A stretch of 17,548 nucleotides of DNA from Balneolia bacterium. Its GTDB lineage: Bacteria > Bacteroidota > Rhodothermia > Balneolales > Cyclonatronaceae. The position numbers and the translations under genes were made by a program. The stretch lies in assembly GCA_003567135.1 (NCBI GenBank), contig PXAI01000287.1:1-17548 (forward strand). Reading direction: 5' to 3'. Shown in pieces: positions 1 to 7,023 of this stretch. The notes below the pieces were generated by a model. That model was not told the DNA's origin. It saw only the letters and a program-made list of their open reading frames with translations, and did no database searches. Every line of letters begins with the position of its first letter. The stretch's first letter is position 1.

Positions 1-598
1 ATTTTAATCCGAGCTCAATCTCTTCATCAGAAAACCCGCCTTCCGGCCCTATTGCCATCACACACGGCGAACTGAGATCAGGACCACCTTCCTCTTTATC
101 TGCCTTCTCATGCGCAATCCAAACCGGATAAATCTTAAAATCATCGAGAAAATCGGAATAACTCATCTCTGTTATTTCGGGAAGATCGCACCGGAGTGAC
201 TGCTTCATTGCCGAAAGCGCCACATCCTTCAGCCGGTCTGCTCTTATCTTATCCCGATACGTTCTTGAGGTATGCAGCAGGCAGATTTTGTTCACACCAA
301 GCTCGGTCAGCTTTTCAATCATCCACTCCAGGCGCTGACGCATTTTTACAAGTCCCACTCCTATAATCAGCTCCGGAAATGGCGCCTCCTGTCTCTCAGA
401 ATGATGTATCTCGAGCATCGCTCCTTTCTTACCCTGATGCCTTAGAATTCCGGTAAAACGGTTTCCCTCTCCGTCGGTTGCCGTAAGCTCATCGCCGTCA
501 TTTTTGCGGAGTACCTGACGAATGTGCCGCGCCTCCTCATCGGAGAACGTGCCTGTGCTTCCCGTTACGTTATCCGGTTCGAGATAAAAAAGATTCAT
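1..598 (-). CDS. rsmE: 16S rRNA (uracil-1498-N3)-methyltransferase RsmE, C-terminus cut by window edge
   Basis: About 199 residues are visible, starting at an ATG at 598; the reading frame is still open at base 1, so the end of the SPOUT domain is missing. The N-terminal part (residues ~1-70) looks like the PUA-like RNA-binding domain of RsmE. The diagnostic signals are the stretch LTELGV, an ALSAMKQS segment followed by CDLPEI, and IGPEGGFSDEE, the cofactor-binding knot of the family. RsmE methylates N3 of U1498 of 16S rRNA in the assembled 30S subunit using S-adenosylmethionine. It is the last visible gene of a tight minus-strand operon, five bases behind the [2Fe-2S] protein gene. Family assignment is secure; the operon partners are unusual for rsmE. 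Confidence 0.93.
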   Translation of the reverse strand, partial: MNLFYLEPDNVTGSTGTFSDEEARHIRQVLRKNDGDELTATDGEGNRFTGILRHQGKKGAMLEIHHSERQEAPFPELIIGVGLVKMRQRLEWMIEKLTELGVNKICLLHTSRTYRDKIRADRLKDVALSAMKQSLRCDLPEITEMSYSDFLDDFKIYPVWIAHEKADKEEGGPDLSSPCVMAIGPEGGFSDEEIELGLK

Positions 599-603
599 CG
601 CAT

Positions 604-834
604 TCAGGGATCAACTTCGATATAAACATCACCGGGAATAAACCGGACTTCACCGGTAACCATCATTTTATGCAGATAGGGATGGCACATTCCGCATCCG
701 GTTCCGGCCTCGCCGTTATCGATGAGCTCATCGGCAGTCGTGTAGCCTTTTTCCTGTGCGATTTCCTTCAATGCCTCAAATGTTTTTCTCTGGCATACGC
801 ACATTTTAACCGTTTTTCGCCGTTCGTGACTCAT
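604..834 (-). CDS. small BFD-like [2Fe-2S]-binding protein
   Basis: A 76-residue protein with the cysteine pattern of bacterioferritin-associated ferredoxin-type domains: C12-x-C14 near the N-terminus and C47-x2-C50 (GCGMC) after a short helical stretch. Four cysteines in this arrangement bind one [2Fe-2S] cluster. In known BFD the cluster transfers electrons to bacterioferritin to release iron; other members are fused domains of nitrite reductases or glycerol-3-phosphate dehydrogenases. Here the domain stands alone, with no ferritin nearby, so its partner is unknown. It starts two bases after the dCTP deaminase stop codon and ends five bases before rsmE, so it is almost certainly co-transcribed. 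The cluster is well supported; the function is not known. Confidence 0.8.
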   Translation of the reverse strand: MSHERRKTVKMCVCQRKTFEALKEIAQEKGYTTADELIDNGEAGTGCGMCHPYLHKMMVTGEVRFIPGDVYIEVDP

Positions 835-836
835 CG

Positions 837-2030
837 TTACTTAAAATGTTTACTGAGCTTTAATTCCTGTCCCTGATAGTTGCTTGCCAGCTTGCTTCCG
901 TACACAAATTCAGGAATATCTGTGTTGGCTTCGTAAATCATCCGGAAGAACGTTTGGCCGTCTTCCACTAAAAACGGCACATCATGCGACCGAACTTCGA
1001 GTACAGCGCGGGCTCCGGCATCGGTAACATCGCCGCCAAACCCGCTGTCAAAAAATCCTGCGTAATGCGTTCTTAATTCCCCGGAACCAGTGTCGTATGG
1101 AACCATTTCTCCGGCAAGGTGTCTCGGAATTCTACACCGTTCTTTCGACGCAAAAATATAGAAAGCCTCGGGCTCCAGAATCATATAATCATCCTGGCCC
1201 GCATAAATCGGATCCCAGAAATCGGAAACCTTGTAATGCCCCACTTTTTCGAGATCAATAAGATCTCTGTTTTTCTTGGCTTTGTATCCCACAACCCTGT
1301 CTTTCGTTCCGGTGAGATCAACGCTCATAAAAAGGCCGCCGTCGACTACGATTTTATCATCGGCGATGGGCTTTTTATCGTTGGAAAAAAGCAGCGTGTC
1401 GATACTGTGGGTTCGCAGGATTTCATCATCGTTCAGTTTCCCGTTTCCGTGCCTGACGCGAAGCTGATTCAGCCGCTGGCCGGTTCTGACACGCACAGGA
1501 AATGATTTTGGCACAACTTCCAGAAAAAGCGGTCCGTTATATCCGGGCGAAATTTCTTCAAAACGGTGGGAATAATCCGTGACCAGACGCGTAAAAATGT
1601 CGAGCCGCCCTGTGGTGCTTTTGGGGTTCGATTTGGCAGACAGCATCGACGATGAACTGAATCCAATCGTTTCACGGGATGATTTTTCGCCGGTAACCAG
1701 TTCTGCCATATTTGAAACCGGCAGATGCAAATTTTCCAGCAGCGGGATAATGTACGTACAGTTCGGCTCGAGCACAGCACCATTTTCAAGCGAAAACTCG
1801 TGCTGACAAAGTTTCTGGATTTTATCCGTAACGGTTTCGTTTTCGGGCAAAAACCCGCAGCGAACCCGGTAGGCGACTTTCCCCAGGCGAAGATCCACGC
1901 TGTTTGGCTGAAACTGATCTTCCTGAATCGGATAGTCTTTATCAGAACGGATCACACCAAAATGGTGCAAAACTCTGAGTTTCTGAATGGGTAAAATCCC
2001 CTTTTTGCGGAACTGTAGTGTCTGGTTCAT
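837..2030 (-). CDS. dcd: two-domain 2'-deoxycytidine 5'-triphosphate deaminase
   Basis: This 397-residue protein is about twice the length of the E. coli Dcd subunit and fits the long DCD family (Pfam DCD type) in which two dUTPase-fold domains are joined. It deaminates dCTP to dUTP, feeding dTMP synthesis. Domain 1 holds QPNSVDLRLG (41-50), SNPKSTTGRLD (134-144) and PGYNGPLFLE (162-171). Domain 2 holds MSVDLTG (235-241), HYAGFFDSGFGG (322-333), AVLEVRS (342-348) and a GQ at 359-360. Each half keeps a glutamate (E171, E345) in the LE motif that corresponds by position to the catalytic Glu of single-domain Dcd; which half is active cannot be told here. The gene follows the EVE gene with no intervening base and precedes the [2Fe-2S] gene by two bases. 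Confidence 0.9.
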   Translation of the reverse strand: MNQTLQFRKKGILPIQKLRVLHHFGVIRSDKDYPIQEDQFQPNSVDLRLGKVAYRVRCGFLPENETVTDKIQKLCQHEFSLENGAVLEPNCTYIIPLLENLHLPVSNMAELVTGEKSSRETIGFSSSSMLSAKSNPKSTTGRLDIFTRLVTDYSHRFEEISPGYNGPLFLEVVPKSFPVRVRTGQRLNQLRVRHGNGKLNDDEILRTHSIDTLLFSNDKKPIADDKIVVDGGLFMSVDLTGTKDRVVGYKAKKNRDLIDLEKVGHYKVSDFWDPIYAGQDDYMILEPEAFYIFASKERCRIPRHLAGEMVPYDTGSGELRTHYAGFFDSGFGGDVTDAGARAVLEVRSHDVPFLVEDGQTFFRMIYEANTDIPEFVYGSKLASNYQGQELKLSKHFK

Positions 2031-2510
2031 TTATGGTTTTTCCCCGGCCATTTCATGTACTTTTTTCCACTCATGCTCGGTAACCGGCTGAATGGAAAGC
2101 CTGCTGCCCTTTTTAATGAGCATCATATCAGAGAGCGTCGGCTCGTTCTTAATATCATCTCTCAGAACGGGTTTATCAAATTTTTTGATCAGCTTTACGT
2201 CCACCAAAACCCAGCGCGGATTATCTTCCGTACTTTTTTCATCAAAATACTTGGAATCGGGATCGAACTGGCTGGGATCGGGATACGGCTCGCTTGCAAT
2301 TTCCATCGTACCAACAATCGCCAGCGGTTTAGCATTAGAGTGATAGAAGAAAACGCGGTCGCCAACTTTCATATCATCACGCATAAAATTACGCGCCTGA
2401 TAATTCCGGATTCCTTCCCAATATGTTGTCTGATTTTTCCGTGTCGCGAGGTCATCAATGCTGAATTCATCCGGCTCAGACTTCATCAGCCAATACTTAT
2501 TCTTAGCCAT
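2031..2510 (-). CDS. EVE domain protein (THYN1 family)
   Basis: A 159-residue protein made of a single EVE domain, a PUA-like fold whose members bind modified nucleobases. Matching signatures are KYWLMKSEPDEFSIDDL (5-21), WEGIRNYQARNFMRDDMKVGD starting at W31, FFYHSN (54-59), a central PYPDPSQFDPDSKYFD block (76-90), PRWVLVDV (98-105) and the C-terminal RLSIQPV (137-143). Human THYN1 and bacterial single-domain EVE proteins align with this pattern over their whole length. The physiological ligand of the bacterial stand-alone form is not established. It is the first gene of the minus-strand operon with dcd, the [2Fe-2S] protein and rsmE; its stop codon abuts the dcd ATG, so translation is likely coupled. 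Start chosen at the only sensible ATG (2510). Confidence 0.92.
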   Translation of the reverse strand: MAKNKYWLMKSEPDEFSIDDLATRKNQTTYWEGIRNYQARNFMRDDMKVGDRVFFYHSNAKPLAIVGTMEIASEPYPDPSQFDPDSKYFDEKSTEDNPRWVLVDVKLIKKFDKPVLRDDIKNEPTLSDMMLIKKGSRLSIQPVTEHEWKKVHEMAGEKP

Positions 2511-2662
2511 TTATATCTGTTTAATAATTTCAAAAGACTTCTCCGGAACCAGCTTTTCCCGGCACCGGAAGCTCAGAACGAATATATCATTTTGACACCA
2601 AAAACCGAACCTTTTAGCGATAAATCGCCTTCCTCCTCGCCGAATATTTTTCGTTATTTAAG

Positions 2663-2693
2663 TTGCACGATACTCTACAAATTGATCATTTTG
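2663..2693 (+). promoter_or_regulatory. possible Bacteroidota-type promoter for the M28 peptidase gene
   Basis: The 224-base divergent spacer (2511-2734) must serve both the EVE operon and the peptidase gene. On the plus strand a TTG at 2663-2665 is followed, after 20 bases, by TCATTTTG (2686-2693), which matches the Bacteroidota -7 element TAnnTTTG in all but one defined position. This would place the transcript start near 2698-2700, about 35 bases before the ATG at 2735. The match is weak evidence on its own in AT-rich DNA. I could not pick a convincing promoter for the EVE side. Confidence 0.3.
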
Positions 2694-2734
2694 TCTCAGT
2701 TAAAAATCGCCCGATAATTTATTTAAACATCACT

Positions 2735-4864
2735 ATGAACCTTTTTGGCAGGCTTTTCACGTTTTTAGTAATTCTTTTTTTCTGGGGATGCTCACCCGAC
2801 AGCCCCGAAAATCTTCATACCGGATTTTTCGATGACCGGATTGAAGATCAAATAATTCTGGAGCAGAGACTTCTTGGGATGCATGAACCTGAGGTTTACA
2901 GAGAGCATCTTTACCAGCTGACGCTTGAACCGCACATTGCAGGAACTCCGGAAAGCGAGCGCGTTATCCGATATCTCGGGGATGTGATGTCTGCCGCAGG
3001 ATTAACCGTGGATAATTACGATTACGACGTCTACCTCGCTCAGCCCGGCGAAGTTGAGATTGAAATCATCACTCCCGAGCAAATAACGCTGCCAAACCGT
3101 GAGCGGATTTATGAAGAAGATCCATATACCGCAGATGAGCGTCTGCTGCACGGCTGGAACGCCTATTCCGGTTCGGGAGAAGTCACCGCCGAAGTGGTCT
3201 ACGCAAACTACGGACGTAAGGAAGATTTCAAAAAACTTCAGGAAATGGGCGTTTCTGTGGAAGGAAAAATCGTGATCGCACGTTACGGCGGCAACTTCAG
3301 AGGTTTTAAAGCTATGTATGCTGAACAGCATGACGCTGTTGGGCTTATCATGTACATCGATCCGGCAAACGGTGGGTTTTCTCAGGGGGATGTTTACCCC
3401 AATGGCCGGTTCGCCGATGACAGTGCCATTCAGCGCGGTTCCCTCCTCACGCTCGATTATTACGGTGATCCGCTCACTCCGTTTGAGCCCTCTCTTCCTC
3501 TGGATGGCGACGTTCAGGTCGACCGCCTCGATCCTTCCGAAGTTGATTTCCATACCATTCCGGTAGCGCCCGTCGGATACGGAGCAGCCAATGAAATCCT
3601 GAGCCGTATGGACGGCGATACCGTTCCCGCTGACTGGCAGGGCGGTTTTGAGTATGATTATGCCCTTACCGGCGGAAGCGGCCTCACCGTTCGCCTGATG
3701 GTTGATCAGCCTTTTGAAAATCAGCGCATTACCAACGTGATCGGTACGATAGAAGGATCTGAGTTTCCGGATGAATGGATAATTCTGGGTTCGCACCACG
3801 ATGCATGGTCGCATGGCGCAACGGATCCGAACAGCGGAACAGCTATGTTGCTGACGCTTGCTGAATCACTCGGTGAACTGGTTCGCGAAGGCTATCGTCC
3901 GAAGCGCAGTATCATGATTGGCCACTGGGATGCCGAAGAGTTTATGCTGATTGGATCAAGCGAATGGGTGGAGCATTTGTATGATGAACTTCAGGCTTCG
4001 GCTATTCTGTATCTGAATGCGGATATGTCGGTTACGGGGCCCAACTTCCGGGCTTCATCTTCCCCATCCCTCAAAAAACCAATACTGGACGCGGCGAAAA
4101 GCGTAATGCATCCCGTTACCGGACAAAACCTGTTCCATTACTGGGCCGAACAAACCGAAACGAATCCTCCTGTACCGGGAAATCTTGGCGGTGGCTCCGA
4201 TCACGTCCCGTTTTACATGCACGCCGGAATTCCATCGGCAGCCGTTGCCATATCCGGCTGGGTGCCCATCTATCACACCAGCTTTGATACGTTTCACTAC
4301 TACGAAACGTTCATCGACGAACATTTCCACTACGGCCCGGCGCTTGCTGATGTGTATGGCCTCGTAGCTCTCCGGTTTGCGAATGCTGATATACTGCCAT
4401 ACGATATCGAAAGCTATGCAAAAGACATCATCCTGCATTTTGAAGGACTGTCAGACCGCGATTCAAAAAGCTATATGAAAGCATTTGACTCAGAAATTTT
4501 GCGTGATCTCGAAAATCAGGTAAATCAGTATCTCAATCTCAGAGATACCTATCTGGCTGAGTTCAGCTCTAACGGGGCAGCTCCTCTGGATGAAATCAAT
4601 CGCCTGCTGATCGGCCTTGAACGAAACTTCCTGCACGAAGACGGCCTGCCGTTCAGCAAATGGCTGCGCTCGCTTTACGCCGCTCCCGATCCGTACAGTG
4701 GCTATGCTTCCTGGATGTTTCCTTCATACATGTACGCAATTGAGGAACAATTCAATGCTGATGATTTTAGCGAACTCCATGCTGTACATGAATATGCCAT
4801 CGGAAATCTGATCAGTGACATGAGGCAAATAAATACACGGCTTTCAACTATGATCACTGATTAG
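2735..4864 (+). CDS. M28 family metallopeptidase lipoprotein, glutamate carboxypeptidase II-like
   Basis: From the ATG at 2735 the protein has 709 residues and begins with a lipoprotein signal peptide ending in the lipobox-like FFWGC (Cys19). An in-frame ATG at 2663 would put 24 non-signal residues ahead of it and is less likely. The layout is that of glutamate carboxypeptidase II/transferrin receptor proteins: a protease-associated insert (~150-300), the M28 zinc peptidase core, and a C-terminal helical dimerisation domain (~570-709). Two-zinc ligands are all present: H354 and D364 (in HHDAW and DPNSG), E402 next to catalytic E401 (DAEEF), D430 (LNADMS) and H514 (YHTSF); spacings of the first four equal those of human PSMA. 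It probably trims peptides at the cell surface or in the periplasm; substrate unknown. It stands alone, 94 bases ahead of the Fur gene. Confidence 0.92.
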   Translation: MNLFGRLFTFLVILFFWGCSPDSPENLHTGFFDDRIEDQIILEQRLLGMHEPEVYREHLYQLTLEPHIAGTPESERVIRYLGDVMSAAGLTVDNYDYDVYLAQPGEVEIEIITPEQITLPNRERIYEEDPYTADERLLHGWNAYSGSGEVTAEVVYANYGRKEDFKKLQEMGVSVEGKIVIARYGGNFRGFKAMYAEQHDAVGLIMYIDPANGGFSQGDVYPNGRFADDSAIQRGSLLTLDYYGDPLTPFEPSLPLDGDVQVDRLDPSEVDFHTIPVAPVGYGAANEILSRMDGDTVPADWQGGFEYDYALTGGSGLTVRLMVDQPFENQRITNVIGTIEGSEFPDEWIILGSHHDAWSHGATDPNSGTAMLLTLAESLGELVREGYRPKRSIMIGHWDAEEFMLIGSSEWVEHLYDELQASAILYLNADMSVTGPNFRASSSPSLKKPILDAAKSVMHPVTGQNLFHYWAEQTETNPPVPGNLGGGSDHVPFYMHAGIPSAAVAISGWVPIYHTSFDTFHYYETFIDEHFHYGPALADVYGLVALRFANADILPYDIESYAKDIILHFEGLSDRDSKSYMKAFDSEILRDLENQVNQYLNLRDTYLAEFSSNGAAPLDEINRLLIGLERNFLHEDGLPFSKWLRSLYAAPDPYSGYASWMFPSYMYAIEEQFNADDFSELHAVHEYAIGNLISDMRQINTRLSTMITD

Positions 4865-4924
4865 GTTACACAATGCAAACTGATATAAACTTGCGTATTT
4901 TACAGAATATATCAACACGACTTA

Positions 4925-4955
4925 TTGCAACCCAGTTGCATTTTGACTATATTTA
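4925..4955 (+). promoter_or_regulatory. possible promoter overlapping the Fur box
   Basis: A TTG (4925-4927) and TATATTTA (4948-4955, seven of eight to TAnnTTTG counting the free positions) are separated by 20 bases, the spacing usual in Bacteroidota. The palindrome lies directly on the upstream element, so a bound repressor would block polymerase. If real, transcription starts at or within a couple of bases of the ATG at 4959, giving a leaderless or nearly leaderless message. Confidence 0.3.
4926..4940 (+). promoter_or_regulatory. palindromic operator candidate (Fur/Zur-type box) before the Fur-family gene
   Basis: The sequence TGCAAC-CCA-GTTGCA is a perfect six-base inverted repeat with a three-base centre, 18 bases before the start codon of the Fur-family regulator. 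Fur-family repressors bind short inverted repeats and commonly control their own genes, so this is the best candidate for autoregulation of the fur-merC pair. That this protein binds it is inference. Confidence 0.6.
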
Positions 4956-4958
4956 GAT

Positions 4959-5390
4959 ATGAGCATTACTTACAAAAATATCTTACGTAAACACGGCCTG
5001 AAAGCCACATCAATACGTTTAAAGGTTTTTGAACTTCTCGCCTCTGAAGGTACGGCACTTTCGCATGCCGAAATTTCTTCTCGTCTTGGTGATAATGGAG
5101 TTGATAAAGTAACGTTATACCGAACACTTAATTCGTTTACAGAAAAAGGGCTCGCGCACAAAGTTGCTACTGAAGATCGAAACTGGCTTTATGCAATTTA
5201 CGAGCGAGAACTTTACGACGATCTTCAACACGATCATGACCACGCTCACTTTGTTTGTGACGATTGCGATAAAATTTACTGTCTTCCTGTTCATCAAGGC
5301 GCATTGGAAATAAATGAAAATGAATCTATGGGCTTTAAAATTACTTCCAAGGAAATTCGTCTGCATGGAGTCTGCCCGGTCTGCCGTTAA
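4959..5390 (+). CDS. Fur family metal-responsive transcriptional regulator
   Basis: A 143-residue Fur-family protein. The N-terminal winged helix (residues ~8-80) has the family hallmarks HGLKATSIRLKVFELL and the recognition region DKVTLYRTLNSFTEKGL. The C-terminal dimerisation/metal domain has HDHDHAHFVC (91-100) and two CxxC pairs, C100/C103 and C139/C142, which in this family form a structural zinc site; the HxHxHxH run at 91-97 may supply sensor-site ligands. Subtype (Zur, Fur, PerR) cannot be fixed by eye; the MerC-like neighbour and His-rich partner tail make zinc or a related divalent metal plausible. It is the first gene of a two-gene unit, seven bases before merC, and has a palindromic box just upstream. 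No clear ribosome binding site is visible. Confidence 0.92.
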   Translation: MSITYKNILRKHGLKATSIRLKVFELLASEGTALSHAEISSRLGDNGVDKVTLYRTLNSFTEKGLAHKVATEDRNWLYAIYERELYDDLQHDHDHAHFVCDDCDKIYCLPVHQGALEINENESMGFKITSKEIRLHGVCPVCR

Positions 5391-5397
5391 TATTTTT

Positions 5398-5844
5398 ATG
5401 CAAAAAACTGCCGAAAATAATTTATTCTCACGAATCAGCATTTTCCTGTCCTCAATTTGTGTGATTCACTGCCTCAGCGTACCGTTTATTGTACTGCTGA
5501 TACCAACTTTTGCTCAATTTATGTCAAATACGGTTGAAGCCGTATTGGTACTCTCTGTTGTTCCCCTTAGCGCGATTGGCTTTCTGCCAACCTGGAGAAA
5601 ACACAAAAACTACAGTCTCCTCTACAAATATCTGCTGAGTATTACGGCACTTCTTACCGGGCAGTTTGTGCTGCATTCAAGCCACAGCAACCTGCTGAAC
5701 GGTGGCATTTCTGATCCCCAGGTTTTACTTATGCTCGCCGGAGAGTGGATTTTACTTCTAGGCGGAGCTATCGGACTGGCGTACACCATCTACAAAAACA
5801 ACAAGCACACACACGTGTGTAAAAATCCGCACCATCATCACTAA
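5398..5844 (+). CDS. MerC domain membrane protein with His-rich C-terminus
   Basis: A 148-residue protein from the ATG at 5398; an in-frame ATG at 5314 would overlap the Fur gene by 77 bases and add a non-conserved stretch, so it was rejected. It has four predicted membrane segments (~13-38, 44-64, 76-94, 108-132). The first carries SSICVIHC (C21, H24, C25), the SxCxxHC motif that defines MerC-type proteins. MerC proper imports mercuric ions, but no merA, merP or merR lies nearby, so a mercury role is not implied. The tail KHTHVCKNPHHHH (136-148) is a likely cytosolic metal-binding segment. Co-transcription with the Fur-family gene suggests a metal transporter or metal-sensing membrane protein under its control. 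Substrate unknown. Confidence 0.82.
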   Translation: MQKTAENNLFSRISIFLSSICVIHCLSVPFIVLLIPTFAQFMSNTVEAVLVLSVVPLSAIGFLPTWRKHKNYSLLYKYLLSITALLTGQFVLHSSHSNLLNGGISDPQVLLMLAGEWILLLGGAIGLAYTIYKNNKHTHVCKNPHHHH

Positions 5845-5867
5845 AACAGTGATCAGAGCCGGATTTT
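5822..5867. terminator. possible bidirectional terminator between merC and fbp-like gene
   Basis: Outer arms AAAATCCG (5822-5829) and CGGATTTT (5860-5867) pair perfectly; after an asymmetric internal loop a second stem forms between ATCACT (5837-5842) and AGTGAT (5848-5853) with loop AAAAC. The outer arms supply an A-run on one side and a U-run on the other, so the structure could end transcription from both convergent genes. It overlaps both coding ends. The interrupted stem lowers confidence. Confidence 0.45.
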
Positions 5868-6867
5868 AATCCCTGATGATTTTCTCCGCATCCAGCACGT
5901 TCTGAACCGATCCCATCATCACGGAAATGGTCTGATCCAGAGCTTCGGGCTTCATATTAAGAATTCTTTTCGCCGAAGATGACGCCCTTCCTCCCGCCTG
6001 CTCAACCAGAAAAGCAAGCGGATTACACTGATACATCAACTTTAGTTTTCCTTTAGGATAGTACGTGCTTGCCGGGAACAAAAAAATACCGCCTTCAAGA
6101 AGCGTACGGTGTACATCCGCAACCAGGCTGCCAATATAACGGTACGAAATATTTCCATCACCCTGTTCTCCCCGCAGAATTGCGTAATATTTTTTCACCG
6201 CCTCATTCCATCCCTGATAATAGCTGGTATTCAGGCTGAATATATTTCCATTTTTCGGGATTTTGATATTCTCGATCGCCAGGAAAAACTCCCCGAGCGA
6301 TTCATCCAGCGTAAAAAGATTTACGCCCAGTCCTTCGGTTGAAAATACGAGCATCACGCTTGAACCGTACATGATGTAACCGGAGGCAATTTGCTGTAAT
6401 CCCGGCTGCAGAATATCCTTTTCAGAAGGTTCGGATCCCCGTTCGGTTACGCGGCGATATATGGAAAAGATCGTTCCAATTGAGGCGTTGATCTCAATGT
6501 TGAACGTCCCGTCAAGCGGATCAAGAATCACCACATACTGTCCGTTTTTATCCACCTGAAGCGGTTTTTCGGATTCCTCGGTTACGATCTGGTTGACAAT
6601 CCCCGATCTGCGAAGCGCGAACGTCAATTGTTTCGAGGCAAAATTCTCGAGCCTGTCAATTCTTTCCTGCGGTGTTTCCTTGAATCCGGCGGGATTTTTA
6701 GGATCACGAATGATTGTCCGGTTAATTTCCTGGCCAATTATTTTTCCGGCAAGCGCCAGATCTCTCAATAGCTGTGATAAATCTCCGGTTGCCTCAGGAA
6801 ACTGATTCTGTGTTTCAATGATAAATTCTTCGAGGGTAACTAACTCTTTCTTTACGATCTTACGCAT
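5866..6867 (-). CDS. fbp: class I fructose-1,6-bisphosphatase-like protein with altered active-site residues
   Basis: The 333-residue protein aligns with class I FBPase over its whole length: EATGDLSQLL (25-34), TEESE (96-100), ILDPLDG (114-120), ASIGTIFSIYRR (128-139), MYGSSVMLV (166-174), RYIGSLVADVHR (243-254), GKLKLMY (273-279), NPLAFLVEQAGG (282-293). FBPase removes the 1-phosphate of fructose-1,6-bisphosphate in gluconeogenesis, with Mg2+. Several usually invariant residues differ: the loop after DPLDG is TFNIE rather than SSNID; the glutamate before CNP that ligates metal in pig and E. coli enzymes is glutamine (Q280); the NEG motif is NTS (213-215); and the HQR near the C-terminus is DQT (311-313). 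Metal ligands E97, D116 and D119 remain. It may be a divergent active enzyme or a paralogue with another role. It is a single-gene unit convergent with merC. Confidence 0.85.
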   Translation of the reverse strand: MRKIVKKELVTLEEFIIETQNQFPEATGDLSQLLRDLALAGKIIGQEINRTIIRDPKNPAGFKETPQERIDRLENFASKQLTFALRRSGIVNQIVTEESEKPLQVDKNGQYVVILDPLDGTFNIEINASIGTIFSIYRRVTERGSEPSEKDILQPGLQQIASGYIMYGSSVMLVFSTEGLGVNLFTLDESLGEFFLAIENIKIPKNGNIFSLNTSYYQGWNEAVKKYYAILRGEQGDGNISYRYIGSLVADVHRTLLEGGIFLFPASTYYPKGKLKLMYQCNPLAFLVEQAGGRASSSAKRILNMKPEALDQTISVMMGSVQNVLDAEKIIRD

Positions 6868-7023
6868 AACAGCCTCATCATAGAAATTTCGAATTTTTGC
6901 AAATACTTATATCATAACCAATATAAAAAACGTTATGTGATAGTCATTAGAATTTTAGCCTTATTTTGTTAATTTACGGAAACCAAAATTGCATTCACGG
7001 TTATCACTTATTCGAAACACATA

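Noticed and set aside
2055..2717. A 220-codon plus-strand open frame across the EVE gene and the divergent spacer
   Set aside because: It is antisense to a clear EVE domain and has no recognisable protein features.
3002..3814. A 270-codon open frame on the minus strand
   Set aside because: It lies wholly opposite the M28 peptidase, whose motifs are certain; its translation shows no recognisable domain and the frame is explained by codon bias of the real gene.
5809..5820. Twelve-base palindrome ACACACGTGTGT in the merC tail
   Set aside because: It falls within the codons for the His/Cys-rich tail and has no loop; composition alone can explain it.
5398..5844. Mercury-resistance operon
   Set aside because: Only the MerC-type membrane protein is present; merR, merT, merP and merA are absent and the partner is a Fur-family regulator.
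6910..6943. Imperfect inverted repeat in the fbp-amidase divergent spacer (ATCATAAC ... GTTATGTGAT)
   Set aside because: Needs a two-base bulge and lies in very AT-rich DNA; the 156-base spacer 6868-7023 must hold both promoters, but I could not find convincing elements.
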